Source: Flavobacterium sp. TAB 87 | GTDB lineage: Bacteria; Bacteroidota; Bacteroidia; Flavobacteriales; Flavobacteriaceae | NCBI RefSeq assembly: GCF_001529295.1 | Contig: NZ_LLWK01000038.1 | Coordinates: 950,696-1,014,695 of the forward strand | DNA: 64,000 bases | Reading direction: 5' to 3' | Program-made: the position numbers and the translations under genes | Shown here: positions 45,554 through 53,899 of the stretch, one piece after another | Position numbering within the stretch: position 1 is the stretch's first letter | Layout: every line of letters begins with the position of its first letter | The notes under the pieces: model-generated | Told to the model about the DNA's origin: nothing | What the model saw: the letters and a program-made list of their open reading frames with translations, nothing else | Database searches by the model: none

Positions 45554-46681
45554 GTGAAAAATTCAAAAATTTGGTTGTCTGTTCCACACATGGGCGGTGC
45601 CGAGCAAATCTTTATTCAAGATGCATTTGAGTCCAACTGGATTACGAGCGGTGGAGAAAATGTAGATGCATTTGAAGAATCTTTAGAAAATTATCTAGGC
45701 GGTTATCATATCGCAGCTGTAAATTCGGGCACTTCGGCTTTGCATCTCGCTTTAATTTTACTAGGAGTAGCAAAAGGTGATCTCGTTTTATGTCAGACCC
45801 TGACTTTTACAGCATCTGCCAATCCAATTTTGTATTTAGGTGCTGAGCCTATTTTTATTGATAGTGAAACATTCACTTGGAACATGTGTCCTGAAGCATT
45901 AGAAGAAGCAATTATAGAAAATATTCAGAAAGGGCAGAAGCCAAAATGCATTATTATAGTCACTTTATATGGAATGCCTTTTCAGGTAGAAAAGATTCAG
46001 GCCATTTCAAATAAATATAATATTCCAATTATAGAAGACAGTGCTGAGGCGCTTGGAAGTCGTTATAAAGAAAAACTCTGCGGTACTTTTGGCGACATTG
46101 CGATATTTTCTTTTAATGGCAGCAAAATCATTACCACTTCAGCAGGCGGTGCGGTAGTATGCAAAAGCTTAGAAATAAAGCAAAGAGCTATTTTTTTAGC
46201 CACACAAGCTAAGGATGCAGCAGCTCATTATCAGCACAGCGCGTTAGGTTATAATTACCGAATGAGTAACATTTGTGCTGCAGTTGGTCGCGGTCAGATG
46301 CAAGTTTTAGAGGAGCATCTTCTCATAAGAAAGTCTGTTCACGAATTTTACAGTTCACTTTTTCAATCCTATGATAACATCCAATTATTTGAAAATCCGG
46401 ATGAAAATTATGATTCGAACTTCTGGCTCAATGCCGTTATTTTTTCATCTTATGCAGCGCGAGAGAATTTAAGACTGGCGTTAGAACATGATAATATCGA
46501 AACTAGACCTTTGTGGAAACCACTTCATTTACAACCATTATATCAAAAATATCAGTATTACGGAAAGCAAGTTGCTGAAAATCTTTTTAATACAGGATTG
46601 TGTTTACCTTCAAGTTCTAATATGACCGCTTTAGAATCTGAACGAATAGCAACGGTTTTTGAGACGATTTTAAAATCATAA
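45554..46681 (+). CDS. DegT/DnrJ/EryC1 family sugar aminotransferase (PglE-like)
   Basis: 375 residues starting at a GTG (MKNSKIWLSVPHMGGAEQIF). PLP motifs: VNSGTSALHLAL, IEDSAEALGS and the lysine in FSFNGSKIITTSAGGAV. The layout FNGSK-ITTSGGG is that of PglE/LegC/WbpE aminotransferases acting on UDP-4-keto sugars. With the PglF-like dehydratase next door it could give a UDP-4-amino-6-deoxy-HexNAc (bacillosamine precursor). No PglD-like acetyltransferase is adjacent. Confidence 0.9.
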   Translation: MKNSKIWLSVPHMGGAEQIFIQDAFESNWITSGGENVDAFEESLENYLGGYHIAAVNSGTSALHLALILLGVAKGDLVLCQTLTFTASANPILYLGAEPIFIDSETFTWNMCPEALEEAIIENIQKGQKPKCIIIVTLYGMPFQVEKIQAISNKYNIPIIEDSAEALGSRYKEKLCGTFGDIAIFSFNGSKIITTSAGGAVVCKSLEIKQRAIFLATQAKDAAAHYQHSALGYNYRMSNICAAVGRGQMQVLEEHLLIRKSVHEFYSSLFQSYDNIQLFENPDENYDSNFWLNAVIFSSYAARENLRLALEHDNIETRPLWKPLHLQPLYQKYQYYGKQVAENLFNTGLCLPSSSNMTALESERIATVFETILKS

Positions 46682-46724
46682 ATTATTATGGTATGTAGAA
46701 AAAATCTTTATTAAATGTTTAAAT

Positions 46725-48737
46725 TTGTGGAGATTGTTTCTTGTTTTTAAACAAATAAAAAGACAACAATCTAAAATATTTAGAAATAAAATTATCCTTA
46801 CTACTTTGACTGAAAAACCATTTTCCAGAAAAAATTTGAAATTTGAGATTCATAATCTTGGTTATTTGCCACGTTGGATTATTGTTATCATGGACGTTCT
46901 GGTACTGTTGTTCTCTTTTACTTTTACTTTTTTGCTTTTCAAAGGTATGGGGCTGAAGTACCTCATTGCACCACATAATTTTTTGCTAGTAATGTGCTTG
47001 CTAGGAGTAAATGTATTTTTTTTCTGGTTGTTTCGTACCTACTCTGGAATTATAAGACATTCGTCTTATATTGATGCAGTAAAATTGTTTTTTTCTCAGC
47101 TGTCTGTGCTAATCTTTTTTCTTTTTTTTAATACCGCCTATGATCTTTATATCGGAAGCAAAGTATTTTTAAACACCGCACTGTTTATTAATATTGTACT
47201 CTCTTTTTGTGGTTTGTTTTTGTACCGTGTGGTCGTTAAACAAACTTTTGAACTGTATTTTTCAGAGAATAGTTCAAGTAAATTAATTCGCGCTGTAATT
47301 TACGGAACAGATGCCAACGCCATATCTGTAGCCAATGCATTGAAATTTGAAACTCCTTCACGATTTAAGATTGTTGGTTTTGTAGATAAAAATAGTCAAA
47401 ATGCGTCCAAGCGTATGTTGGATTTGCCTATTTTAATTCAGAAGAAGCGGTTGCCAGCACTTATGCGTTCTGTAGCTGCGGAAGGGGTAATTATTGCTGA
47501 CAAAAGCTTAACTAAAGAAGAGCGATTGATTATTGTGGATCACTGTTTAGAATTTAATTACAGAGTGTACACTGTTCCTTTGATTACGGACTGGGAAAAT
47601 CAAAAAGAGATTTCCAGGAAAGTTAAAAATATTCAGATTGAAGATTTATTAGAACGCAAACCAATAGTTTTAGATGGTAAATCGATATCCAAACAATTGA
47701 AAGATAAAACCGTTTTAATAACTGGTGCGGCAGGGTCTATCGGTAGCGAGATTGTGAGACAAGTTCTGACCTTTAATCCTAAAAAGATCATCATTTTAGA
47801 TCAGGCGGAAACTCCTTTACACTCTTTATGTATTGAAATTGATAAATTTGAGAATGATGTCAAAATTGTTCCAGCTATTGTAGATGTTCGCAACAAAAAG
47901 GCATTAGAGCGTATTTTTGAGCAATACAAACCGCAGGTTGTTTTTCATGCGGCGGCCTATAAGCATGTTCCATTGATGGAAGAGAATCCGTCACAAGCGG
48001 TGATCACTAATGTAGAAGGAACTAAAAATCTAGCCGATTTATCGTGTGTTTATAATGTTAAGAAATTCGTGATGGTCTCTACAGATAAAGCGGTAAATCC
48101 GAGTAATGTAATGGGCGCCAGTAAACGTATCGCTGAAAAATACGTACAATCACTGTCACTTAAAAATAAAGAGAGCGAAGCTTTTTCTACGAAATTTATT
48201 ACTACCCGTTTTGGAAATGTACTGGGCTCCAATGGTTCTGTTGTGCCTTTATTTACACAGCAAATTGAAAACGGAGGACCGTTAACGATAACTCATCCCG
48301 ACATTATTCGATATTTTATGACTATTCCCGAAGCTTGTCAATTGGTTTTGGAAGCGGGTGCAATGGGTAAAGGGGGTGAAATTTATATCTTTGATATGGG
48401 TAAGCCTGTTAAGATTATTGACTTGGCTAAGAAAATGATTAAACTCGCTGGATTTATTCCTGATAAAGATATTATGATTAAAATTGTAGGCTTGCGACCA
48501 GGTGAAAAACTGTACGAAGAGTTGCTCAATGATAATTCGAAAACTTTACCGACGTATCATAATAAAATTATGATTGCACAAGAATTATTGGAAGAATATG
48601 AGAATTTACATGCAGATATTAGCGAATTGATTTTAACTGCCAATAGTTTTGCGAATGATGCGATTGTTAGTAAAATGAAGCATATTGTTCCTGAGTTTAA
48701 GAGTATGAATTCTGCTTTTGAAGTATTAGACAATTAA
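46725..48737 (+). CDS. Membrane-bound UDP-GlcNAc 4,6-dehydratase (PglF/WbpM/CapD type)
   Basis: 670 residues. Four membrane segments are in the first 170 residues, followed by a CoA-binding-like Rossmann region (VIYGTDANAISVANAL). The catalytic SDR domain follows, with TGAAGSIGSEI (about 333), AAYKHVPLMEENP, STDKAVNPSNVMGASK (Met replaces the Tyr of YxxxK, as is normal in this group) and FGNVLGSNGSVVPLF. It converts UDP-GlcNAc to UDP-4-keto-6-deoxy-GlcNAc. The start is a TTG; no in-frame ATG lies before the first membrane segment, so the exact start is uncertain. Confidence 0.93.
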   Translation: MWRLFLVFKQIKRQQSKIFRNKIILTTLTEKPFSRKNLKFEIHNLGYLPRWIIVIMDVLVLLFSFTFTFLLFKGMGLKYLIAPHNFLLVMCLLGVNVFFFWLFRTYSGIIRHSSYIDAVKLFFSQLSVLIFFLFFNTAYDLYIGSKVFLNTALFINIVLSFCGLFLYRVVVKQTFELYFSENSSSKLIRAVIYGTDANAISVANALKFETPSRFKIVGFVDKNSQNASKRMLDLPILIQKKRLPALMRSVAAEGVIIADKSLTKEERLIIVDHCLEFNYRVYTVPLITDWENQKEISRKVKNIQIEDLLERKPIVLDGKSISKQLKDKTVLITGAAGSIGSEIVRQVLTFNPKKIIILDQAETPLHSLCIEIDKFENDVKIVPAIVDVRNKKALERIFEQYKPQVVFHAAAYKHVPLMEENPSQAVITNVEGTKNLADLSCVYNVKKFVMVSTDKAVNPSNVMGASKRIAEKYVQSLSLKNKESEAFSTKFITTRFGNVLGSNGSVVPLFTQQIENGGPLTITHPDIIRYFMTIPEACQLVLEAGAMGKGGEIYIFDMGKPVKIIDLAKKMIKLAGFIPDKDIMIKIVGLRPGEKLYEELLNDNSKTLPTYHNKIMIAQELLEEYENLHADISELILTANSFANDAIVSKMKHIVPEFKSMNSAFEVLDN

Positions 48738-48758
48738 AAGTAGTATGCAAAGTATTTT

Positions 48759-48787
48759 AAAAAAGGCCTCCTAGTGAGGCCTTTTTT
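48759..48787 (+). terminator. Strong intrinsic terminator of the polysaccharide locus
   Basis: AAAAAAGGCCTC and GAGGCCTTTTTT pair perfectly over 12 bases around the five-base loop CTAGT, with the T-run continuing. It lies 21 bases after the last gene and marks the end of the roughly 45-kb locus. Confidence 0.9.
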
Positions 48788-48799
48788 TTGTTTAGTCTT

Positions 48800-48885
48800 G
48801 AATGAGAAGTGATTGGTGAATTGTAAGTAGTAAACAGTAAATAGTGCGTTGTGATTAGTGAATACTGAGGGATGAATAGTAATAG
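48800..48885. repeat. GTGAATAGTGAG-type low-complexity repeat
   Basis: Imperfect units such as GTGATTGGTGAATTG and TAGTGAATACTGAGG follow the terminator. Nothing else was found in the gap up to 48941. Confidence 0.5.
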
Positions 48886-48941
48886 CGTCGTGTCCATGGG
48901 GAGCGATTCATAAGTGTATTATTGCAAATTGTAGTTGCTAG

Positions 48942-49253
48942 TTATGGAATCACTGTTTCCTCTTCGGAAAAATTGAATAGCAAAACGGAACTTCCTTTGA
49001 ATGGATTGAAAGTGGGTTCGTACTTTATGTAGCCCTTGTCGTTGAGCTCGCGCATGCATTTGTGGTACGTAGCTCGAGAACCTATTTTACTCACGAGCAT
49101 TATTTCTTCTCGCGTTATGGTAATGGGATTTTGAAATCGATTGATGTTCCAGTATTGAAAGAGGCTGAAGTATAAGCTGATGTGTGTTGGATGGATATTT
49201 CTGTCTTCTACCAGTCGATCAAATAAAATAGTAAGATGTTTGTTGGGTTGCAT
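48942..49253 (-). CDS. Small winged-helix-like DNA-binding protein, conserved hypothetical
   Basis: 103 residues. The middle (TREEIMLVSKIGSRATYHKCMRELNDKGYI) reads as a winged helix: a helix-turn-helix with recognition helix SRATYHKCMREL and a short wing. The first part, HLTILFDRLVEDRNIHPTHISLYFSLF, is very close to proteins I have seen in many Flavobacterium genomes, often near mobile or variable regions. Its function is not known. It lies alone between low-complexity repeats. Confidence 0.75.
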   Translation of the reverse strand: MQPNKHLTILFDRLVEDRNIHPTHISLYFSLFQYWNINRFQNPITITREEIMLVSKIGSRATYHKCMRELNDKGYIKYEPTFNPFKGSSVLLFNFSEEETVIP

Positions 49254-49269
49254 GTTGTTGTAGGGTTTG

Positions 49270-49530
49270 AGGTTAGATTTGGAGTGAGTAGTGAGTAGTG
49301 GGTTGTGAGTAGTGAGTTTGTGTTGTGGGTTGTGAATAGTGAGTTGTGAGTTGTGAGTTGTGGGTTGTTAATAGTGAGTTGTGAGTTGTGAATAGTGAGT
49401 AGTGGGTTGTGAATAGTGAGTAGTGAGTAGTGGGTAGTGGGTTTGGGTTTTGAGTAGTGAGTATTGGGTTGTGAATAGTGAGTAGTGACTTTGGGTTTTG
49501 AGTATTGAGTAGTGGGTTTGGGTTGCTATT
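49270..49530. repeat. Long block of GTGAGTAGTGGGTTGTGAATA-type tandem repeats
   Basis: About 260 bases of imperfect 6- to 7-base units (TAGTGAG, TTGTGAG, TAGTGGG, TTGTGAA). On the minus strand it reads open only because the repeat has few stops, giving TTHYSLFTTHYS-like peptides, so it is not taken as a gene. It is the longest G-rich block of this repeat family in the window. Confidence 0.75.
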
Positions 49531-49580
49531 TGAATCGGAGCTAGGGGCTCTTCTTTTTATTAATTTCATTGGCTTTGAGG

Positions 49581-49601
49581 GCACGGATTGCAAATCCGTG
49601 C
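49581..49601. repeat. REP palindrome (perfect 9-bp arms)
   Basis: GCACGGATT-GCA-AATCCGTGC, a perfect 9-bp inverted repeat with a three-base loop. Near-identical palindromes flank the REP-associated transposase at 63.3-63.8 kb, so this is a dispersed copy some 14 kb away. Confidence 0.7.
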
Positions 49602-49610
49602 TAACTAATT

Positions 49611-49793
49611 TCAAATACGAGCTACCTGATAGCCTGTTGTTCCAAAATGAAATCTTTCTTTTTCTTTTACCGTACTTGTTCTTCGATCTAAATTTGCATC
49701 TTCTGCATAAAGTAGTACTACTCCCTCTTTTTTTGCAGCTGCGACTACTTCGTCCACCGTGTCCATATAATTATTGTGCTTTATTTTTACCAT
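49611..49793 (-). CDS. Small hypothetical protein
   Basis: 60 residues, beginning MVKIKHNNYMDTVDEVVAAA and rich in charged residues, with KKEGVVLLYAEDANLDRR in the middle. No family was recognised. Its composition is protein-like rather than repeat-derived, and it ends 9 bases before the REP palindrome. The start could be the internal Met 10. Low to moderate certainty that it is translated. Confidence 0.45.
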   Translation of the reverse strand: MVKIKHNNYMDTVDEVVAAAKKEGVVLLYAEDANLDRRTSTVKEKERFHFGTTGYQVARI

Positions 49794-50016
49794 TTTCTTT
49801 TTGATTTTAGATCATCTGTTTGTAATTACTTTATAAAAGTGTACATAATAAATGAAAGAATTTTCATCCGATAGTGTACTATTCCCAAAATGACAACTAA
49901 GATTCCTGTATTGACAAGTTATTGTGTGATTTGCAACATATAATACGAAATGCACAATTTAATTTGAAGTAATTATCGTTAATTTTGTTAATTAACACTA
50001 TTTGAATGAGCAGGTT

Positions 50017-50400
50017 ATGACAGAGTCACCCGATTGTTACGAGAATCAATATGCACGCTTTTGGATTGCTGACGGTATTCTTTTTTTTATATACAAAGAA
50101 AATGTTTGTATCGATCGAGCATCCGCTCAACAAATCGTTTCGGATCGAATTCATTTTCAAAATGAAAAAAGCTATCCGATTTTATGCGACATTCGAACCA
50201 TTAGTTGTGCTGACAAAGTAGGTAGAGATTATCTGGCACAGTCTGGTTCTGTATTTACCAAGGCAGTGGCCTTACTGACCAATCAACAAGTTTCACTGAC
50301 GATTAGCAGTTTTTATCTTGAAATTAGTAAACCTGCGGTGCCCACGCAACTTTTCATTGTACAACAAGAGGCGATTGCCTTTCTCCAGAACTATGTTTAG
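50017..50400 (+). CDS. STAS-like (DUF7793-type) small protein
   Basis: 127 residues from the ATG at 50017 (MTESPDCYENQYARFWIADG); a TTG at 50002 is also in frame. The pattern ILFFIYKENVCIDRASAQQIV, YPILCDIRTISCADKVGRDY, AVALLTNQQVS is that of a small alpha/beta protein related to STAS-type domains, which I recall as common in Flavobacterium next to AraC regulators. Here an AraC/PAS regulator follows 32 bases later, so the two are probably co-expressed. The 223-base gap upstream (49794-50016) is A+T-rich with a possible TAATTTTG box (49980-49987). Confidence 0.7.
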   Translation: MTESPDCYENQYARFWIADGILFFIYKENVCIDRASAQQIVSDRIHFQNEKSYPILCDIRTISCADKVGRDYLAQSGSVFTKAVALLTNQQVSLTISSFYLEISKPAVPTQLFIVQQEAIAFLQNYV

Positions 50401-50432
50401 TTTCTAATCACTATTATAGCAGACAAGATCGT

Positions 50433-51377
50433 ATGGATAAACTTCACAATCAACAAAGACTTCAAGCGGTACGCCTCATGTTATTTGAGATGGCTAAAGG
50501 CAATTTTAACATCCGTATTCCTTCCAGTGCTCTCGATGATGAGCTAGAAGCCTTGGTTGTGCTTCTTAACATGGTATCCGAAGAGATGAATGAAGCTATT
50601 TTTCAATGGGGATATGTCAACACCCACAAATCACATCATTTTAGTACGCAGTTTAGCTTAGTCTTAGATTCTAATTTATGCATCACCAATTTAACTACTG
50701 CGGCTGTTGCACTGTTGGGTTATGGAAGCAGCGAATTAGTGAACAAGCCTTTATCCGTTTTTTTAACTGCCGAATCGCTCGAAAAAGTAAGAGCTGCGCA
50801 TCAATTGCTCCATCCTAGCATTTGCAATCAAACCCATGCCACCCTTCACTTTGTGACCAAAAACAACCTTTTTTTACTTGTCAATTGTACGCTACTCTCT
50901 CTTTGTCACGATTCGGCTGTTCTCTTGAATGCTGTGAACTCACTACCCGAAACAGCGGTATTTGATCTTTTAGTAACCGATAAAGAGCCGGAAAATGCAA
51001 AGCAAATCAAGTCCCGACAATTAGATGCTGTACTCCTACAGCGACTCTACGACTACATATTGCATCATCTGGACGAACCGTTGCCTCCCTTGAAAGCTCT
51101 TTCTAAATTATTTTCGACCAATGAATACAAGTTGAAAGATGGTTTTAGGTATTTTTTCAACACGAGTATTTACCAATTTTACAATGAAGAACGTTTGAAA
51201 CGATCGCATCTGATGGTTACAGAATCGAGCATTCCTTTGAAAAACATTGCTTATCTGAATGGCTTTACTGATTATTCTAATTTTTCTAAGTCTTTTAAAA
51301 AGCGTTTTGGGTATTCGCCTAATGAACTGAAAAGGAGTAAACCAGTTCGTTATCTGCCTTTGAGGGGCAGTTGTTAA
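50433..51377 (+). CDS. AraC-family transcription regulator with HAMP-like and PAS domains
   Basis: 314 residues. The N-terminal region (about 1-60, MAKGNFNIRIP..DDELEALVVLLNMVSEEM) resembles a HAMP linker. A PAS-like domain (about 70-165: SLVLDSNLCITNLTTAAVALLGYGS) follows. The C-terminal AraC double helix-turn-helix (about 205-305) shows LKALSKLFSTNEYKLKDGF and IAYLNGFTDYSNFSKSFKKRFG. It should bind DNA in response to a signal sensed by PAS or relayed by the small protein upstream. Target genes are not known. Confidence 0.88.
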   Translation: MDKLHNQQRLQAVRLMLFEMAKGNFNIRIPSSALDDELEALVVLLNMVSEEMNEAIFQWGYVNTHKSHHFSTQFSLVLDSNLCITNLTTAAVALLGYGSSELVNKPLSVFLTAESLEKVRAAHQLLHPSICNQTHATLHFVTKNNLFLLVNCTLLSLCHDSAVLLNAVNSLPETAVFDLLVTDKEPENAKQIKSRQLDAVLLQRLYDYILHHLDEPLPPLKALSKLFSTNEYKLKDGFRYFFNTSIYQFYNEERLKRSHLMVTESSIPLKNIAYLNGFTDYSNFSKSFKKRFGYSPNELKRSKPVRYLPLRGSC

Positions 51378-51680
51378 TTATTAATTGTTAATTATTAATT
51401 GTTAATTATTAATTGTTAAGTAGTCGTGGTAATTATTAATTGTTAAATGGTAATTGTTAAGTATTAAGTAGTACGTGGTAATTATTAATTGTTAAATATT
51501 AATTGTTAAGTAGTACGTGGTAAATATTAATTGTTAAGTATTCAGTGGTAATTATTAATTATTAAATATTAGTTAGTAAGTATTAAGTAGTGCGTGGTAA
51601 GTAGTACGTGTTAAGTGGTAATTATTAATTGTTAAGTAGTGCGTGGTAATTATTAAGTAGGAACTAATACGTAGTACGGG
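51378..51680. repeat. TTAATTATTAATTG / TAGTACGTGGTAA tandem repeat block
   Basis: Some 300 bases of imperfect units alternating TAATTATTAATTGTTAA with GTAGTACGTGGTAA or GTAGTGCGTGG. It fills most of the 557-base gap between the AraC gene and the MauE-like gene. The remainder (51681-51934) holds no gene; a TTG at 51833 in frame with the next gene is not taken as start. Confidence 0.7.
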
Positions 51681-51934
51681 GGCAGTTTGGAGTACTGAAT
51701 CTTTGATGGTGGTTGGTGAGTTTTGAATTGTGGCTAGTTGTTGTTTACTGCTTTGTGAAAAAAATATTTTTCGGGCATGAATTGTAAAACGGAACTATTA
51801 CGTTTTATACCTTTTACTCAAACTACTATTCATTGTGGAATTTCTCCGCTTTAGCCAAGTTCTATTCCAGATTTTACAAGTGGAATTGTTTTGAAATTCA
51901 GAAATTTACTTCATTGAAATTAAACAATGAAGTC

Positions 51935-53461
51935 ATGAGCGTACATGCCAAAATACGAAATTTATTTATTGAGGGAATTTGTCTCCTTTACGTTTTACTT
52001 TTTGTTTATGCTGCCGTAAGCAAACTGCTCGACTTTGAAAATTTTACGGTTCAGCTGGGGCAGTCGCCTTTACTTAGTAGTTTTGCGGAGTATGTATCTT
52101 GGGGAGTTCCAGTACTAGAACTCTCCATAGTTGTCCTTTTGATTGTGCCAAAATGTCGTTTTGCAGGATTGTTCGCAGCCTTTAGTTTGATGGTGATGTT
52201 TACAACTTATATCATTATTATTTTGAATTACAGTTCTTTCGTACCTTGTTCTTGTGGGGGCATACTGGAGAAAATGAGTTGGAAAGAGCATCTTATTTTT
52301 AATTTCTGTTTTCTTCTTCTAGCTGTAGTGGGCATGTTACTGTTTAAATGGAATCAACAGAATGCTTTCTGCTCTTTCAATTCAAAATTGGAAGTAGGTG
52401 TCTTTTGTACTTCTACTTTTTGTAGTATTTCATTAGTTGTAGTGCTGTTCCTGCTTTCGGAAAATAATATGCACTATCGTAATGGTTTTATAAGACGCTT
52501 TCCACATTTTCCCGCAGTGAAAGCAAAAGTAGCAAACCTTGCATTCAATTCCTTTTATATCGCGGGGATTGCTGACGATAAACTTTACTTGGGTAGTACA
52601 AGTGCGCAATTGTTACTGACCGTACTGGACTCTAATTTGCAAAAAAAAGAAGAATATCATATCGAATTGGACCACAAAGAGCTTCCTTTTAGGGCGCTCA
52701 CTGTACAAGTAGATTCTCCTTATTTTTATGTTTCAGACGGAACTGTTCCCTGTGTGTTTAAAGGAAAAATAGGTGATTGGAAAGCTCATCTAGTAAATAC
52801 TGGCAACGCGTATTTTACGCTTTCCGTACCTATAGATTCTACAGCACTGATTGTACGTGCTCTGCAACGAGGCACTGCCAAAAGTATAATCGGCAGGATG
52901 AATCTTCTAGAGAATTCGGAAACGTTGTTCAATTCTCAAATTTTGGAAGAACAAATTGACGGACTTTTTGATACCGATGGCCATCTTGTATACAGTAAAA
53001 AGATGAAACGGTTTATTTATCTCTATGCGTATCGCAATCAATTTACTGTTGTAGACCGTAATCTTATGATAGACTTTAGAGGGAAAACTATAGACAGCAT
53101 AGGTCATGCTAAGCTCGAGGTAGTTACTATCCCTAGCCATGGTGTAAGAAAATTGCGGAAGCCGGCATTAGTTGTAAACAAAGCTTGTGCGGTTTTTGAT
53201 AATCTGTTGTTTGTTAACTCAGAAATAATGGGACGTTACGAAAGTATTAAAATGTGGAAGAGTGCAAGTATTATAGATCTATATAATCTTTCAGACAATA
53301 GTTACTTGCTTAGTTTCTACCTCTACGACGAAGAAGGAAAGAAAATGAAAAGTTTTGCAGTACAAAATAATCAGTTGTATGCTTTAATAGGAAATCAGAT
53401 TGTACGTTATACTATGGGAGCGGCGATTACAGCTCATTATAGTACAACTACTAAAAAGTAA
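51935..53461 (+). CDS. MauE/DoxX-like redox-associated membrane protein with C-terminal propeller-like domain
   Basis: 508 residues from the ATG at 51935 (MSVHAKIRNL); a TTG at 51833 would add an untypical 34 residues. Four membrane segments fill residues 10-145, with VYAAVSKLLDFENF near the first and the motif PCSCGG (cysteines 105 and 107) after the third, as in MauE/DoxX-type proteins that handle disulfides. A fifth segment near 160-185 leads to a roughly 320-residue domain with repeated strand patterns, probably outside the membrane. A Cys-rich peptide gene follows 88 bases later. Confidence 0.8.
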   Translation: MSVHAKIRNLFIEGICLLYVLLFVYAAVSKLLDFENFTVQLGQSPLLSSFAEYVSWGVPVLELSIVVLLIVPKCRFAGLFAAFSLMVMFTTYIIIILNYSSFVPCSCGGILEKMSWKEHLIFNFCFLLLAVVGMLLFKWNQQNAFCSFNSKLEVGVFCTSTFCSISLVVVLFLLSENNMHYRNGFIRRFPHFPAVKAKVANLAFNSFYIAGIADDKLYLGSTSAQLLLTVLDSNLQKKEEYHIELDHKELPFRALTVQVDSPYFYVSDGTVPCVFKGKIGDWKAHLVNTGNAYFTLSVPIDSTALIVRALQRGTAKSIIGRMNLLENSETLFNSQILEEQIDGLFDTDGHLVYSKKMKRFIYLYAYRNQFTVVDRNLMIDFRGKTIDSIGHAKLEVVTIPSHGVRKLRKPALVVNKACAVFDNLLFVNSEIMGRYESIKMWKSASIIDLYNLSDNSYLLSFYLYDEEGKKMKSFAVQNNQLYALIGNQIVRYTMGAAITAHYSTTTKK

Positions 53462-53549
53462 ATTACATTAAAATCTATTGGCCAAGTAGCAGGAATTTGA
53501 TCGAAAACCTGTAAAAAAGAGTAGATCATAATTTATAAATAGAATTATT

Positions 53550-53831
53550 ATGAGAACTAAAATCTTTGATTTAGCAGCTCCGATTGCAGTACTTGCATTT
53601 GGATTTTTAGGTGCACTTCAGGCTGATGCAACGAGCAAGGCTGAAAGTAAAACGGCACCTGAGTGGGGTTATAAACATGTCAATGCTCCTCAGAATTGTG
53701 AGCGGGTTCAGATGTGCGACAATACGGGAAATTTTATTTGTACGTCAGACATTGATGGATCTACTCTTTATGAATTAGATGCAGAGAATCCAACCTCTTG
53801 TCCAAATGTGCTTAAAAGAAGTGTCCAATAA
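53550..53831 (+). CDS. DUF6520-like small secreted Cys-containing protein
   Basis: 93 residues. An N-terminal signal sequence (FDLAAPIAVLAFGFLGALQADAT) is followed by a short polar part with four cysteines (NCERVQMC, FICTS, TSCPN). The layout (signal, short spacer, four Cys near the end) is that of the DUF6520 family of Bacteroidota. The function is unknown. The neighbouring MauE-like protein could form or maintain its disulfides. A strong bidirectional terminator follows 19 bases later. Confidence 0.72.
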   Translation: MRTKIFDLAAPIAVLAFGFLGALQADATSKAESKTAPEWGYKHVNAPQNCERVQMCDNTGNFICTSDIDGSTLYELDAENPTSCPNVLKRSVQ

Positions 53832-53850
53832 TAAAAAGATGAGTTGTAGA

Positions 53851-53882
53851 ATGCCGTTTGGAATTTTCCAAACGGCATTTTT
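53851..53882. terminator. Bidirectional terminator between the DUF6520-like gene and the peptidase operon
   Basis: Perfect 13-bp arms ATGCCGTTTGGAA and TTCCAAACGGCAT with a two-base loop, then Ts. It separates convergent genes ending at 53831 (+) and 53900 (-). Confidence 0.88.
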
Positions 53883-53899
53883 AAACTATGACTACCATT

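Noticed and set aside
46715..46750. ATG at 46715 as start of the PglF-like gene
   Set aside because: It is in a different frame and runs into a stop after 11 codons.
49273..49614. Open frame on the minus strand rich in Thr, His, Ser and Asn
   Set aside because: It is the translation of a short tandem repeat plus a REP palindrome (TDLQSVP comes from the palindrome). No protein-like composition or family.
42378..51680. CRISPR array in the repeat blocks
   Set aside because: The units are 6 to 17 bases, imperfect and without regular unique spacers, and no cas gene is present.
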